Under the pieces are notes generated by a model. It was given only the letters and a program-made list of their open reading frames with translations. It was not told the origin of the DNA and made no database searches. Shown piece after piece: positions 1 to 6,737 of a stretch of 8,490 nt of DNA. Where the stretch lies: contig JARIBR010000269.1 in assembly GCA_029258695.1 (NCBI GenBank), positions 1-8,490 on the forward strand. Direction: 5' to 3'. The first letter of the stretch is position 1. Every line of letters begins with the position of its first letter. The position numbers and the translations under genes were made by a program. Source of the DNA: Quadrisphaera sp. (GTDB lineage: Bacteria; Actinomycetota; Actinomycetes; Actinomycetales; Quadrisphaeraceae).

Positions 1-1
1 G

Positions 2-70
2 CTGCAGGTCGACGTCGACCAGCGTGGGCTGCACGACCGCGCCCCCGGCACCGTCCTCGTGCGTCGGTGA
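2..70 (+). CDS. RDD-family membrane protein, C-terminal fragment only
   Basis: Only the last 22 codons and the TGA at 68-70 lie in the window; the gene begins upstream. The readable tail contains QRGLHDRAPGTVLVRR, which fits the usual end of RDD-family integral membrane proteins, where a short (R/W)xxLHDxxAGTVVV stretch follows the last helix. The identification rests on this short tail and on context: an RDD gene commonly sits beside DUF4191 and lipA in actinobacteria. The membrane helices and the Arg-Asp-Asp signature are outside the window, so neither can be checked. The function of RDD proteins is mostly unknown; some are proposed to be transporters. The gene converges on the DUF4191 gene and its end lies antisense to that gene's open frame. 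Confidence 0.6.
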   Translation: MQVDVDQRGLHDRAPGTVLVRR

Positions 71-860
71 CGGGCACCGCGACGGCTCCGCGGCCGCGGA
101 TGGCCTTGCGGGCGGGGCGCGCGCGCATCGGGTCGATGCCCTTCGGCACGGGCATCTTCATCCCCCCGAGGGCACGCAACCGCTTGTTCACCGCCGAGAC
201 CTCCGCGCGCGTCAGCGCCGGCCTCAGCCGCATGACGCGCCGGGGGAGCCGGGCGATCGGGACCAGGTCCTCTCCCCGTCCGGTGCGCACCAGGTGCACG
301 GGCACGTCGGGCAGCACGCGCGCCACCCGTCGGCGCTCGCCCTCGAGCAGCCGGTTCACGCGGGGTACCGGGCCGTCGGAGACCAGCACGACGCCGGGGC
401 GCCCCACCGCCCGGAACACCAGGTCTCGGGTGCGAGGGTCCATCGCCACCGGCTCGTCGGTCACGGTCCACCCCCGGCGCAGGGTCTTCAGCGCCTGCCC
501 GGCGGCCCCCGGGGTGCCCTCGATCTGGCTGTACGCCGCGCGCTCGGCGCGACGGGTCAGGGTGATCATCGCGGCGAGGAGGCCGAGCAGGAGCCCGATG
601 AGGCCCAGGTAGATCGGGGACCCGACCGCGAAGCCGACGAGCAGGAGCACCACGAGCGGGCCGAGCGCGGCGAGGAGGATCCACCACTTGGCCGCCGGGT
701 CCACCCGCACGGTCATCGTGTAGACGTTCTTGATCTGCGTCAGGCGACCCGGCCCGGTGCGGGGCGGCTTGGTCGAGCGGCGGCGCAGCAGGCCGCGTCG
801 GGGTGGCTTGGCCGCCGCGGCCTCGGGCGCGGCGGGTCCTCGGGTGCGCGTGCTGGCCAT
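3..860 (-). CDS. DUF4191 two-helix membrane protein; 3' end not resolved in window
   Basis: Starts at ATG 858-860. The first ~45 residues are basic and Pro/Arg-rich, followed by two adjacent hydrophobic helices (about 59-79 and 83-101, with WWILLAALGPLVVLLLVG and LGLIGLLLGLLAAMI). Next come a Tyr/Gln-rich junction (AAYSQIEG, 109-115) and a cytosolic-looking domain. The PVPKGIDPMRARPARKAIRG stretch at about 237-256 is the normal C-terminal signature of DUF4191 proteins found beside lipA in actinobacteria. The family has no established biochemical role. After residue 257, where family members normally stop, the frame stays open to the window edge. This adds at least 29 Arg/Gly-rich residues antisense to the RDD gene's last codons, and no minus-strand frame has a stop in positions 1-120. 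The gene is separated from lipA by 87 bases holding a strong hairpin. A GGGAG lies only 2 bases before the ATG, too close for a normal ribosome site. Confidence 0.85.
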   Translation of the reverse strand, partial: MASTRTRGPAAPEAAAAKPPRRGLLRRRSTKPPRTGPGRLTQIKNVYTMTVRVDPAAKWWILLAALGPLVVLLLVGFAVGSPIYLGLIGLLLGLLAAMITLTRRAERAAYSQIEGTPGAAGQALKTLRRGWTVTDEPVAMDPRTRDLVFRAVGRPGVVLVSDGPVPRVNRLLEGERRRVARVLPDVPVHLVRTGRGEDLVPIARLPRRVMRLRPALTRAEVSAVNKRLRALGGMKMPVPKGIDPMRARPARKAIRGRGAVAVPVTDARGRCRGRGRAAHAGRRRPA

Positions 861-867
861 GGCTCCC

Positions 868-873
868 AGGGTA
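868..873 (-). promoter_or_regulatory. Possible -10 hexamer (TACCCT) for the DUF4191 gene
   Basis: Read on the minus strand, TACCCT ends 7 bases before the ATG at 860. It fits the loose actinobacterial TANNNT -10 pattern. The spacing would put the transcription start at or next to the ATG, giving a leaderless message, which agrees with the lack of a well-spaced Shine-Dalgarno. No recognisable -35 hexamer lies 17 bases upstream, so this is a weak call. Confidence 0.25.
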
Positions 874-896
874 CGGGCCCTCGGCGTCCCGTGCGC

Positions 897-934
897 CGGG
901 CGCCCGCCAGGTCTCGTGCTCCGGCGGGCGCCCG
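897..934 (-). terminator. Strong GC hairpin downstream of lipA
   Basis: Positions 897-908 and 923-934 are perfect 12-bp inverted repeats (CGGGCGCCCGCC with GGCGGGCGCCCG) around a 14-base loop. The hairpin begins 14 bases past the lipA stop on the minus strand. No U-rich tail follows, which is common for terminators of high-GC actinobacteria. The likely role is to end or attenuate the lipB-lipA message before DUF4191. It could instead stabilise the 3' end of the lipA mRNA. Confidence 0.6.
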
Positions 935-947
935 ACGCCCGAGCGGC

Positions 948-1949
948 TCAGCCGACGAGCGCGCGAGCCTCCTGGCGGGCCGGCGCGGCGTCGGCGGCCC
1001 AGTGCGAGAGCTCCGGCGGGATGGTCTCGCCGCGCCGGCGCATCGCCTGGGCCCACAGCCGTCCGGCGCGGTAGGAGCTGCGCACCAGGGGACCGGACAG
1101 GACGCCCAGGTACCCCATCTCCTCGGCGGCGGCGGCGAGGTCCACGAACTCCTCGGGGCGCACCCACCGCTCGACGGGGTGGTGGCGCGGGCTCGGGCGC
1201 AGGTACTGCGTGATCGTCAGCAGGTCCGTGCCGGCCTCCTGCAGGGCCGCCATGGCCTCGAGGATCTCGTCGGTGGTCTCACCCATCCCCAGGATGAGGT
1301 TGGATTTCGTGACGAAGCCGTCCTCGCGCGCGGCGGTCAGCACCGAGAGCGAGCGCTCGAACCGGAAACCCGGGCGGATGCGCTTGAAGATGCGCGGGAC
1401 CGTCTCCACGTTGTGGGCCAGGACCTCGGGGCGAGAGGAGAAGACCTCGGCCAGCTGGTCGGGGTCGGCGTCGAAGTCGGGGATGAGCAGCTCGACACCG
1501 GTGCCGGGGTTGAGAGCGTGGATCTGGCGGACGGTCTCGGCGTAGAGCCACGCACCGCCGTCGGGCAGGTCGTCGCGCGCGACCCCCGTGATGGTCGAGT
1601 AGCGCAGACCCATCGCCTGCACGGACTCGGCGACGCGGCGCGGCTCGTCGGCGTCGAAGTCCGCCGGCTTCCCGGTGTCGATCTGGCAGAAGTCGCAGCG
1701 GCGGGTGCACTGGTCGCCACCGATGAGGAACGTGGCCTCGCGGTCCTCCCAGCACTCGAAGATGTTGGGGCAGCCGGCCTCCTGGCACACCGTGTTGAGG
1801 CCCTCACGTTTGACCAGGCCCTGGAGCGAGGTGTACTCAGGGCCCATCTTCGCCGTGGTGCGGATCCACTCCGGCTTCTTCTCGATGGGCGTGGCGCTGT
1901 TGCGCGCCTCGACGCGCAGCATCTTGCGACCTTCAGGGGCGGGGCTCAC
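948..1949 (-). CDS. lipA: Lipoyl synthase (radical SAM)
   Basis: Inserts two sulfur atoms at C6 and C8 of the protein-bound octanoyl chain, the last step of lipoyl cofactor synthesis in the cytosol. At 333 residues it is of normal size. All cluster ligands are present. The auxiliary 4Fe-4S (sulfur-donating) cluster has C55, C60 and C66 ([12 protein letters not shown]), plus a serine of the C-terminal RSSY motif at 290-293. The radical SAM cluster has C81, C85 and C88 (CTRRCDFC). [23 protein letters not shown] and TITQYLRPS are further family blocks. The start is GTG at 1947-1949. Although an ATG at residue 10 has a GAAGG before it, residues 1-17 ([17 protein letters not shown]) align with the usual actinobacterial N-terminus, so I keep the GTG. 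The gene lies 9 bases after the lipB stop, probably translationally coupled. A hairpin follows it. Confidence 0.98.
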   Translation of the reverse strand: MSPAPEGRKMLRVEARNSATPIEKKPEWIRTTAKMGPEYTSLQGLVKREGLNTVCQEAGCPNIFECWEDREATFLIGGDQCTRRCDFCQIDTGKPADFDADEPRRVAESVQAMGLRYSTITGVARDDLPDGGAWLYAETVRQIHALNPGTGVELLIPDFDADPDQLAEVFSSRPEVLAHNVETVPRIFKRIRPGFRFERSLSVLTAAREDGFVTKSNLILGMGETTDEILEAMAALQEAGTDLLTITQYLRPSPRHHPVERWVRPEEFVDLAAAAEEMGYLGVLSGPLVRSSYRAGRLWAQAMRRRGETIPPELSHWAADAAPARQEARALVG

Positions 1950-1958
1950 CCCACCAGG

Positions 1959-2663
1959 CTACGCCGGGGTGGGGACCGACCGGCCCTCCGGTGCGGCCAC
2001 CGGCAGCAGCGCCCTCAGGTGCTCCTCCACGCGGGCTTCGAGGCCGGCCACGCTGACCTCGTGGCCGAGCTCCTCGGAGAGCGACGTCACCCCGGCGTCG
2101 GAGATCCCGCACGGCGTGAACGTCTCGTAGGCCCCCAGGTCGTTGCAGGCGTTGAGCGCGAAGCCGTGCATGGTCGTGGCACGGGCCACGCGGATGCCGA
2201 TGGCGGCGACCTTGCGCGCCGGTCCGCTCCCGGCCGGGGCCCCGTCCGGGTCCACGGCGCCCTCGCCGACCCACACCCCCGAGCGGCCGCTCACGCGTCC
2301 GCCGACCACGCCGAGGTCGGCGCACACCGCGACGAGGACGTCCTCGAGGCGGCGCACGTAGGCGACGACGTCCACCGTGCCGGTGTCATCGGCGGGCAGG
2401 CGCACGATGGGGTAGCCGACGAGCTGGCCGGGACCGTGCCACGTGATCTTCCCCCCGCGGTCGACGTCGACGACGGGTGTGCTGCCGCTCGGCCGCTCGT
2501 GGGGGAGGGTGCGCTTGCCGGCCGTGTACGTCGGGGGGTGCTCGAGCAGGAGCACCGTGTCCTCGCGATCGCCGGCAGCCACCTCGGCGTGGACGCGCCG
2601 CTGAAGCTCCCACGCTTCTTCGTACCCGACGAGCGCGCCGGGGGCCACCCTCTCGACCAGCAT
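1959..2663 (-). CDS. lipB: Octanoyl-[ACP]:protein N-octanoyltransferase
   Basis: Transfers octanoate from acyl carrier protein to the target lysine of lipoyl domains and the glycine-cleavage H protein, through a thioester on its own cysteine. The 234-residue length fits the family. Visible motifs are [11 protein letters not shown] (41-51), the [18 protein letters not shown] block (69-86), KVAAIGIR (151-158), HGFALN (166-171) and TPCGI (183-187). The catalytic Cys/Lys pair is therefore C185 and K151. A Gly/Ala-rich insert of about 15 residues (134-149, [16 protein letters not shown]) sits just before the catalytic lysine; many homologues are shorter here. Start is ATG 2661-2663, 9 bases after the stop of the FAD-protein gene. 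There is no good Shine-Dalgarno, which suggests coupling to the upstream gene. Together with lipA it supplies the lipoyl group needed by the SucB protein at the right end of the window. Confidence 0.97.
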   Translation of the reverse strand: MLVERVAPGALVGYEEAWELQRRVHAEVAAGDREDTVLLLEHPPTYTAGKRTLPHERPSGSTPVVDVDRGGKITWHGPGQLVGYPIVRLPADDTGTVDVVAYVRRLEDVLVAVCADLGVVGGRVSGRSGVWVGEGAVDPDGAPAGSGPARKVAAIGIRVARATTMHGFALNACNDLGAYETFTPCGISDAGVTSLSEELGHEVSVAGLEARVEEHLRALLPVAAPEGRSVPTPA

Positions 2664-2672
2664 GACCGCACG

Positions 2673-3932
2673 CTACGCCCGGTCAGCGAGCCCCTGCGAG
2701 GCCAGGTGGGCCAGGACCGCGTCGGCCGCGCGGCGTCCCGACGTGATGGCGCCCTGCTGGCTGGCGGTGTCGCGGTGGTCCCCGGCGACGAAGACCCCAC
2801 CGCCGAGGTCGCTGGGACGGCGAGCGTCCAGCGGGGGCGGCAGGGCGGGCAGGGCGTGGGGGAGCGCGTGCGCGCGCACCAGGTCCCAGCCGCGCGTCGA
2901 CGTGCCGTAGACCAGCGCCGCCTGCGCCCGGACCTCACGCTCGGTCTGCGCGAGGGTGGACGAGCGGTCACCGAGCACCGTCGCGGCCACCAGGTGGCGC
3001 CCCGGCGGCGCGTACCCGGGGGCCACGTTCGTCATCACCGCGGTGTTCACCAGCGGTCCGCGGCCCTCCCCGTCGAGGTGCAGGAGGCGGGAGCCGCTCG
3101 GGGCGTCGTCGCAGGCGAACCAGAACGTCGTCAGCGCGTTGCTCCGCGGGGCCGGGAGGGAGGGCGCCAGACGGTGCGCAGCCTCGGCGCCGGTGGCCAC
3201 CACCACCGCGTCGACCCCGCGCCGCACCTCCTCCAGGCGGCTGACCGGCGCGTCGAGGCGCACGGCGCCGCGGGGCAGCGCGGCGGCCATCAGCTCGGGG
3301 AGCGCCTGCACGCCGCGCGCGGGGACTCCCGGGGTGCCGCGGACGAAGCTGCGGACCACGAGGCGGGCGAGGGCGGCGGACGACGAGCCGGAGGACTCCC
3401 CGAGCACCCCTGCCAGGAAGGGGGTGACGACCGAGGAGCGCAGGCGCCCGTCCACGCCGGCAGCGGCGAGCGCGGCGGCCAGGGTGGTGTCGCCCCCGGG
3501 GTGGTCCCGCAGCCGGTGCGCGGGGCCGTACCCGGCCGCGAGCGCCCACGCGGCGAACGCGGCCTTCTCCCGCAGCGAGCCGACGGGCGCGCGCACGGAG
3601 GACAGCGCGGTCGAGGGGAGCCGGCGCGGGTCCCCGAGCACCGCGGGTCCTGCGTGGGTGGCGACCACCACCCCGGCGCCGAACGGGCGCAGGTCCACCG
3701 CGACGAGACCGGCGCCGATCTCGTCGAGGACCCGGACGAGCGCGGGGTAGGCGGGGTTCACCAGCTGGAAGCCCACGTCGCACGAGAAGCCGTCGACGAG
3801 GTCGGTGCTCACCCGCCCCCCGACGCGCCAGGACCGCTCCACGACGCTCACGTCGAGCCCGCGCGCGTGCAGGCGCAGCGCGCACGCCAGCCCGGCGAGC
3901 CCGGCGCCGATGACGACGACCCGCCCGCTCAC
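2673..3932 (-). CDS. FAD-dependent oxidoreductase, flavin amine oxidase / phytoene-desaturase-like
   Basis: A 419-residue flavoprotein of the amine oxidase / protoporphyrinogen oxidase / phytoene dehydrogenase superfamily. An N-terminal Rossmann ββα unit carries VVVIGAGLAGLACALRL (GxGxxG at 9-14) with E32 positioned to bind the FAD ribose, followed by the family's VGGRVST (37-43). DVGFQLVNPAYP (52-63) resembles the DRGFQxLxxAYPE block of uncharacterised COG1232/COG1233-type oxidoreductases. The C-terminal GVFVAGDHRDTASQQGAITSGRRAA, around G384-D385, is the second FAD-contact motif. There is no signal peptide or membrane helix, so it is probably cytosolic. The substrate cannot be deduced, and no carotenoid, quinone or heme gene is nearby. 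Start is GTG 3930-3932, preceded by GGGAG at 3938-3942 with 5-base spacing. It is the first gene of a tight run with lipB and lipA (9-base gaps) and is divergent from the kinase gene. Confidence 0.85.
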   Translation of the reverse strand: MSGRVVVIGAGLAGLACALRLHARGLDVSVVERSWRVGGRVSTDLVDGFSCDVGFQLVNPAYPALVRVLDEIGAGLVAVDLRPFGAGVVVATHAGPAVLGDPRRLPSTALSSVRAPVGSLREKAAFAAWALAAGYGPAHRLRDHPGGDTTLAAALAAAGVDGRLRSSVVTPFLAGVLGESSGSSSAALARLVVRSFVRGTPGVPARGVQALPELMAAALPRGAVRLDAPVSRLEEVRRGVDAVVVATGAEAAHRLAPSLPAPRSNALTTFWFACDDAPSGSRLLHLDGEGRGPLVNTAVMTNVAPGYAPPGRHLVAATVLGDRSSTLAQTEREVRAQAALVYGTSTRGWDLVRAHALPHALPALPPPLDARRPSDLGGGVFVAGDHRDTASQQGAITSGRRAADAVLAHLASQGLADRA

Positions 3933-4071
3933 GCTCGCTCCCGCCCGCTGCTGCCCGTCAGGCGATGCACCGCGTCCACGAGCGGTGACGCTACCGGCGC
4001 CGCGTTGGTGCGCCCGTGGGGGCTGTGGACGACGAGGCGGTGATCAGCGGCCGAGCCTGCATGCTGACGCC
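3933..4071. other. Divergent intergenic region between FAD oxidoreductase and kinase genes
   Basis: These 139 bases must hold promoters for both the FAD protein-lipB-lipA run (minus) and the kinase (plus). The minus strand has a possible TAGCGT -10 at 3988-3993 but no convincing -35. On the plus strand the only loose -10 candidate is CATGCT at 4060-4065, exactly 7 bases before the kinase GTG, which would imply a leaderless transcript. The ribosome site GGGAG of the FAD gene is at 3938-3942. I see no clear operator palindrome. Confidence 0.45.
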
Positions 4072-5796
4072 GTGGAACCCTTCGAGGACCCCGACGCCGC
4101 GAGAACCGGCACCGGCGCGGGCTCGGGCTCGGCGTGGCCGGGCGCGGCGGGTGAGCCCGAGCCGTCGCCGCCGCGGCTGACCGGCTACCGGGTGCACCGG
4201 CTGCTCGGCAGCGGCTCCAGCGCGAGCGTCTGGTCGGCGACGGCGCCGGACGGCGCTGACGTCGCCCTCAAGGTGGTGGACGTGCCCGCGGCCGACGACG
4301 ACGGGCCCTGGGCGCTGGCGCAGCGCGCAGCGTCCGTCTTCGCCCTTCACCGGGAGATCAGCGCCCTCACGCGGGTGGTCCACCCCCGCGTCGTCGCGCT
4401 GCGGGCCGTCGTCGCGGCGGAGCGGTGCGTCGTGCTGGTCCTGGACCGCGCCGCCGGGGGGAGCCTCGGGGCGCTGGTGCGAGCGCGCGGCTCCCTCGAC
4501 GTGGGCGAGGTGGTGGAGCTGGTCTCCGGGCTGGCCGGCGTGCTCGCCGAGCTGCACGAGCGCGGGGTGGTCCACGGGGACGTCGCGCCGGGCAACGTGC
4601 TCTTCGACGCCGACGGCACCGCGCTGCTGGCCGACCTCGGCCTCGCGAGCGTCGTCGAGGCGTTCTCCGCAGGTCCCGCGTCCACCGGCCCCGCCGAGCC
4701 GGGGAGCCTGTCCGGTGAGCCGCTGGCGCCGGGGCGGGGCGCCGGCACGCCGGGTTTCGCGGATCCGGCCGCCCGGGCCGGCAGACCCACGCCGGCGGGT
4801 GACGTCCACGGGCTGGCCGCGCTCGCCTGGTTCGCCCTCACCTCCTCGGCGCCGGCGCCCGCGTCCCACCGCGTCCCGCTGTCGATGCTGGTGCCCGACG
4901 CCCCGGCCGCCCTCGTCCAGCTCCTCGACGACGCGATGTCCCCGGTGCCCGCGCGCCGCCCGACGGCCGCGGCGCTCGGCGCTGCGGTGGCCGGCAGCGC
5001 CGAGGCGACCAGCGTGCACCTCGTGCCCGCCGCGGCCGACGCGCCCCCTGCCGAGCTGCTCACCCAGCGTCTGCGCGCGGCCGCCCGGGCTGCGCAGGCG
5101 GAGGAGGCGCAGGGTGCGCGGGTGCCGGTGTGGCGGCGCGCCCGACGCGGCGTGGGGGCTGTGGCAGCGGTCGCTCTCGTCCTGCTCGGCGCGTGGTCGC
5201 TCTCGGGATGGCTCATGGGCGGCGACCCTCCCGCGAGCCGGACCACTGCTGACGCCGGCGCCGGGACCGCCTCGTCGCGGGACGAGGTGGCCGCGCCCCC
5301 GCGAGGGTCGACCGCCACGCCCGAGACACCGCCGGAGCCCACCGCCGAGAGCGGGCCGAGCGGTGCTCCCGGCACGGAGGAGGCAGCCGACGAGGCGGGG
5401 TACATGCGGGACCCCGGGCTCGCCGATCCGGCGCTCGTGGTCGCGGCGCTCGCCGACGAGCGTGCCCGCGCTCTCGAGGCGGCGGACGTGTCCCTGCTGG
5501 AGACGGTGGACGCCGGGGGCTCGGCCGCTCACGCCGCCGACGCCGAGGCCATCACCGCGCTCACCTCGGCGGGCGCCAGCGTGGACGACCTCGCCTTCGA
5601 GGTGGTCAGCGCCGAGGCGGTGGAGGTCGACGAGGGCGCCGGCACGGCTCGGGTGGAGGCGAGCGTCACGACGAGCGCGCACCGCCAGCGCCTCGCGGAC
5701 GGCACGCTGGTCGACGTCCCGGCGTCCATCCCCGTGACGTCGGTGCTGGTCCTGCGGCTCACCGACGACGGCTGGCGGGTGGAGCGCACCGCCTGA
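4072..5796 (+). CDS. Transmembrane serine/threonine protein kinase, atypical catalytic loop, external NTF2-like domain
   Basis: Predicted receptor-like Hanks-type kinase of 574 residues. Visible kinase features are a P-loop GSGSSASVW (46-54), ATP-binding K67 in VALKVV, αC glutamate E95 and a catalytic loop HGDVAPGNVLF (168-178) with D170 and N175. DLG at 188-190 stands in place of DFG, followed by GTPGFADPAA in the P+1 region and RRPTA near the kinase end. HRD is HGD, and the usual catalytic-loop lysine (HRDLKPEN) is alanine A172. A basic run (RRARRG) precedes one membrane helix at about 361-382, then a Pro/Thr/Glu-rich linker. A final domain of about 125 residues (450-574) is rich in ALADERARALEA-type helix and ends in a β-strand pattern with DDGWRVE, as in NTF2/SnoaL-like folds. 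No PASTA repeats are seen. The start is GTG 4072 (EPFEDPDA), chosen because it is the closest in-frame start to the kinase fold; there is no Shine-Dalgarno and upstream in-frame codons are possible. Targets and ligand are unknown. Confidence 0.85.
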   Translation: MEPFEDPDAARTGTGAGSGSAWPGAAGEPEPSPPRLTGYRVHRLLGSGSSASVWSATAPDGADVALKVVDVPAADDDGPWALAQRAASVFALHREISALTRVVHPRVVALRAVVAAERCVVLVLDRAAGGSLGALVRARGSLDVGEVVELVSGLAGVLAELHERGVVHGDVAPGNVLFDADGTALLADLGLASVVEAFSAGPASTGPAEPGSLSGEPLAPGRGAGTPGFADPAARAGRPTPAGDVHGLAALAWFALTSSAPAPASHRVPLSMLVPDAPAALVQLLDDAMSPVPARRPTAAALGAAVAGSAEATSVHLVPAAADAPPAELLTQRLRAAARAAQAEEAQGARVPVWRRARRGVGAVAAVALVLLGAWSLSGWLMGGDPPASRTTADAGAGTASSRDEVAAPPRGSTATPETPPEPTAESGPSGAPGTEEAADEAGYMRDPGLADPALVVAALADERARALEAADVSLLETVDAGGSAAHAADAEAITALTSAGASVDDLAFEVVSAEAVEVDEGAGTARVEASVTTSAHRQRLADGTLVDVPASIPVTSVLVLRLTDDGWRVERTA

Positions 5797-5819
5797 GCAG
5801 CGCACCGCCTGAGCAGCGC
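5784..5819. repeat. 16-bp tandem repeat, 2.25 copies, across kinase stop codon
   Basis: The unit GCGCACCGCCTGAGCA occupies 5784-5799 and again 5800-5815 with no mismatch, followed by GCGC (5816-5819) as the start of a third copy. The first unit contains the kinase stop TGA (5794-5796). It fills most of the 32-base gap to the convergent TIGR01777 gene. It looks like a local slippage duplication, and no terminator hairpin is evident here. Confidence 0.9.
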
Positions 5820-5828
5820 GCCGGATGG

Positions 5829-6737
5829 TCAGCGCCCGGCATGGACCTGCTCGGCCAGCCACCGGGTGGCGCTGTCGACGTCCGGGTGGGTGAAGGAGTA
5901 CCCCCCGGAGACCAGCGCGCTGGGGTTGATGCGGCGGCTGGCGAGAACCTCCTCCGCGAACTCCCCGAGCGCGGCACGCAGCGCGAACGACGGCGCGGGC
6001 AGCAGCGCCTTGCGGCCGAGCGCGGCAGCGATGGCCTTGACGAGGTCACCGTTGCGGGCCGGCTCGGGCGAGACGAGGTTGACCGGACCCTCGACGTGGT
6101 CGGCCTCGAGCAACCACTCGACGGCCGCGACCTCGTCCTCGAGCGTGATCCACGACCACCAGGCGCTGCCGTTGCCGAGAGGGCCGCCGAGGTTGAGGCG
6201 GATCAAGGGCAGGAGCGAGCCGAAGGCGCCGCCCCCGGTGGTCATGACCAGGCCCGTGCGCACGCTGGCGACGCGGATGCCGGCGTCGCGGGCGGGCTGC
6301 GCGGCGGCCTCCCAGGCCACGCACACACCAGCGAGGAACTCGTCCCCGGGGGCGGACTGCTCGTCCACGACCTCGTCGCCGCGCTCGCCGTAGTACCCCG
6401 ACGCGCTGGCCTGGACGAGGACCTGCGGCGGGGAGTCCATGCGGGCCAGCGCGGTGGACAGCGTCGCGGTGGACTCGGTGCGGGACGTGAGGATGAGGTC
6501 CCGGTAGGCCGCGTCCCACCGCTTGTCGCCCACGCCGACCCCGGAGAGGTTGACGGCCGCGTCGACGTCCCCGAGCGCGTCGACGTCCAGCTCACCGGCG
6601 TCGGGGTCCCACCGCACCTGCGAGTCGTCGGTCGGGGTGCGGCGGACGAGCTGGACCACCTCGTGGCCAGAGGTGACGAGGCGCTGGCGCAGCGCAGTCC
6701 CGATGAGGCCGGAGGCCCCGCTGACGACGACGCGCAT
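5829..6737 (-). CDS. TIGR01777-type atypical SDR (NAD-dependent epimerase-like, DUF1731 C-terminus)
   Basis: A 302-residue extended-SDR-like protein, the normal size for the TIGR01777/YfcH group. The N-terminal Rossmann fold starts VVVSGASGLIG (GxxGxxG at 7-13). A conserved VNLSGVGVGDKRW block spans 62-74 and SASGYYGERGD spans 111-121. The group-typical WEAAA is at 142-146, RTGLV at 160-164, and SWWSWI-like SAWWSWITLED at 191-201. The DUF1731 C-terminal region (about 246-293) has LPAPSFALRAALGEFAEEVL and GGYSFTHPD. The reaction of these proteins is not established despite frequent naming as nucleoside-diphosphate-sugar epimerases. Start ATG 6735-6737 has AGGGAG at 6742-6747, 4 bases away. The gene lies 177 bases after sucB in the same direction and converges on the kinase gene. 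Its position beside sucB and lipB is conserved in actinobacteria, which suggests but does not prove a link to 2-oxoacid metabolism. Confidence 0.92.
   Translation of the reverse strand: MRVVVSGASGLIGTALRQRLVTSGHEVVQLVRRTPTDDSQVRWDPDAGELDVDALGDVDAAVNLSGVGVGDKRWDAAYRDLILTSRTESTATLSTALARMDSPPQVLVQASASGYYGERGDEVVDEQSAPGDEFLAGVCVAWEAAAQPARDAGIRVASVRTGLVMTTGGGAFGSLLPLIRLNLGGPLGNGSAWWSWITLEDEVAAVEWLLEADHVEGPVNLVSPEPARNGDLVKAIAAALGRKALLPAPSFALRAALGEFAEEVLASRRINPSALVSGGYSFTHPDVDSATRWLAEQVHAGR

Noticed and set aside
1947..1949. Alternative lipA start at the ATG of codon 10 with GAAGG upstream.
   Set aside because: The first nine codons match the conserved actinobacterial LipA N-terminus, so the GTG start is retained.
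24..4043. A 4-kb plus-strand open frame (1339 codons) covering DUF4191, lipA, lipB and the FAD gene.
   Set aside because: It lies antisense to genes with clear motifs, and its translation is His/Arg/Gly/Ala-rich with no recognisable domain. Extreme GC at third positions removes stop codons from the opposite strand.
3805..4071. An 89-codon N-terminal extension of the kinase frame.
   Set aside because: It would overlap the start of the FAD gene and encode unstructured Thr/Pro/Arg-rich sequence. The GTG at 4072 gives a compact acidic N-terminus just ahead of the kinase fold.
5820..5840. A short inverted repeat (GCCGG with CCGGC) at the convergent kinase/TIGR01777 junction as a bidirectional terminator.
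   Set aside because: It has only five pairs with an 11-base loop and overlaps the last codons of the TIGR01777 gene. It is too weak to call.
3991..5862. A 623-codon minus-strand open frame opposite the kinase gene.
   Set aside because: Its product is an Arg/Gly/His-rich shadow. The plus strand encodes all the kinase motifs, a membrane helix and a folded C-terminal domain.
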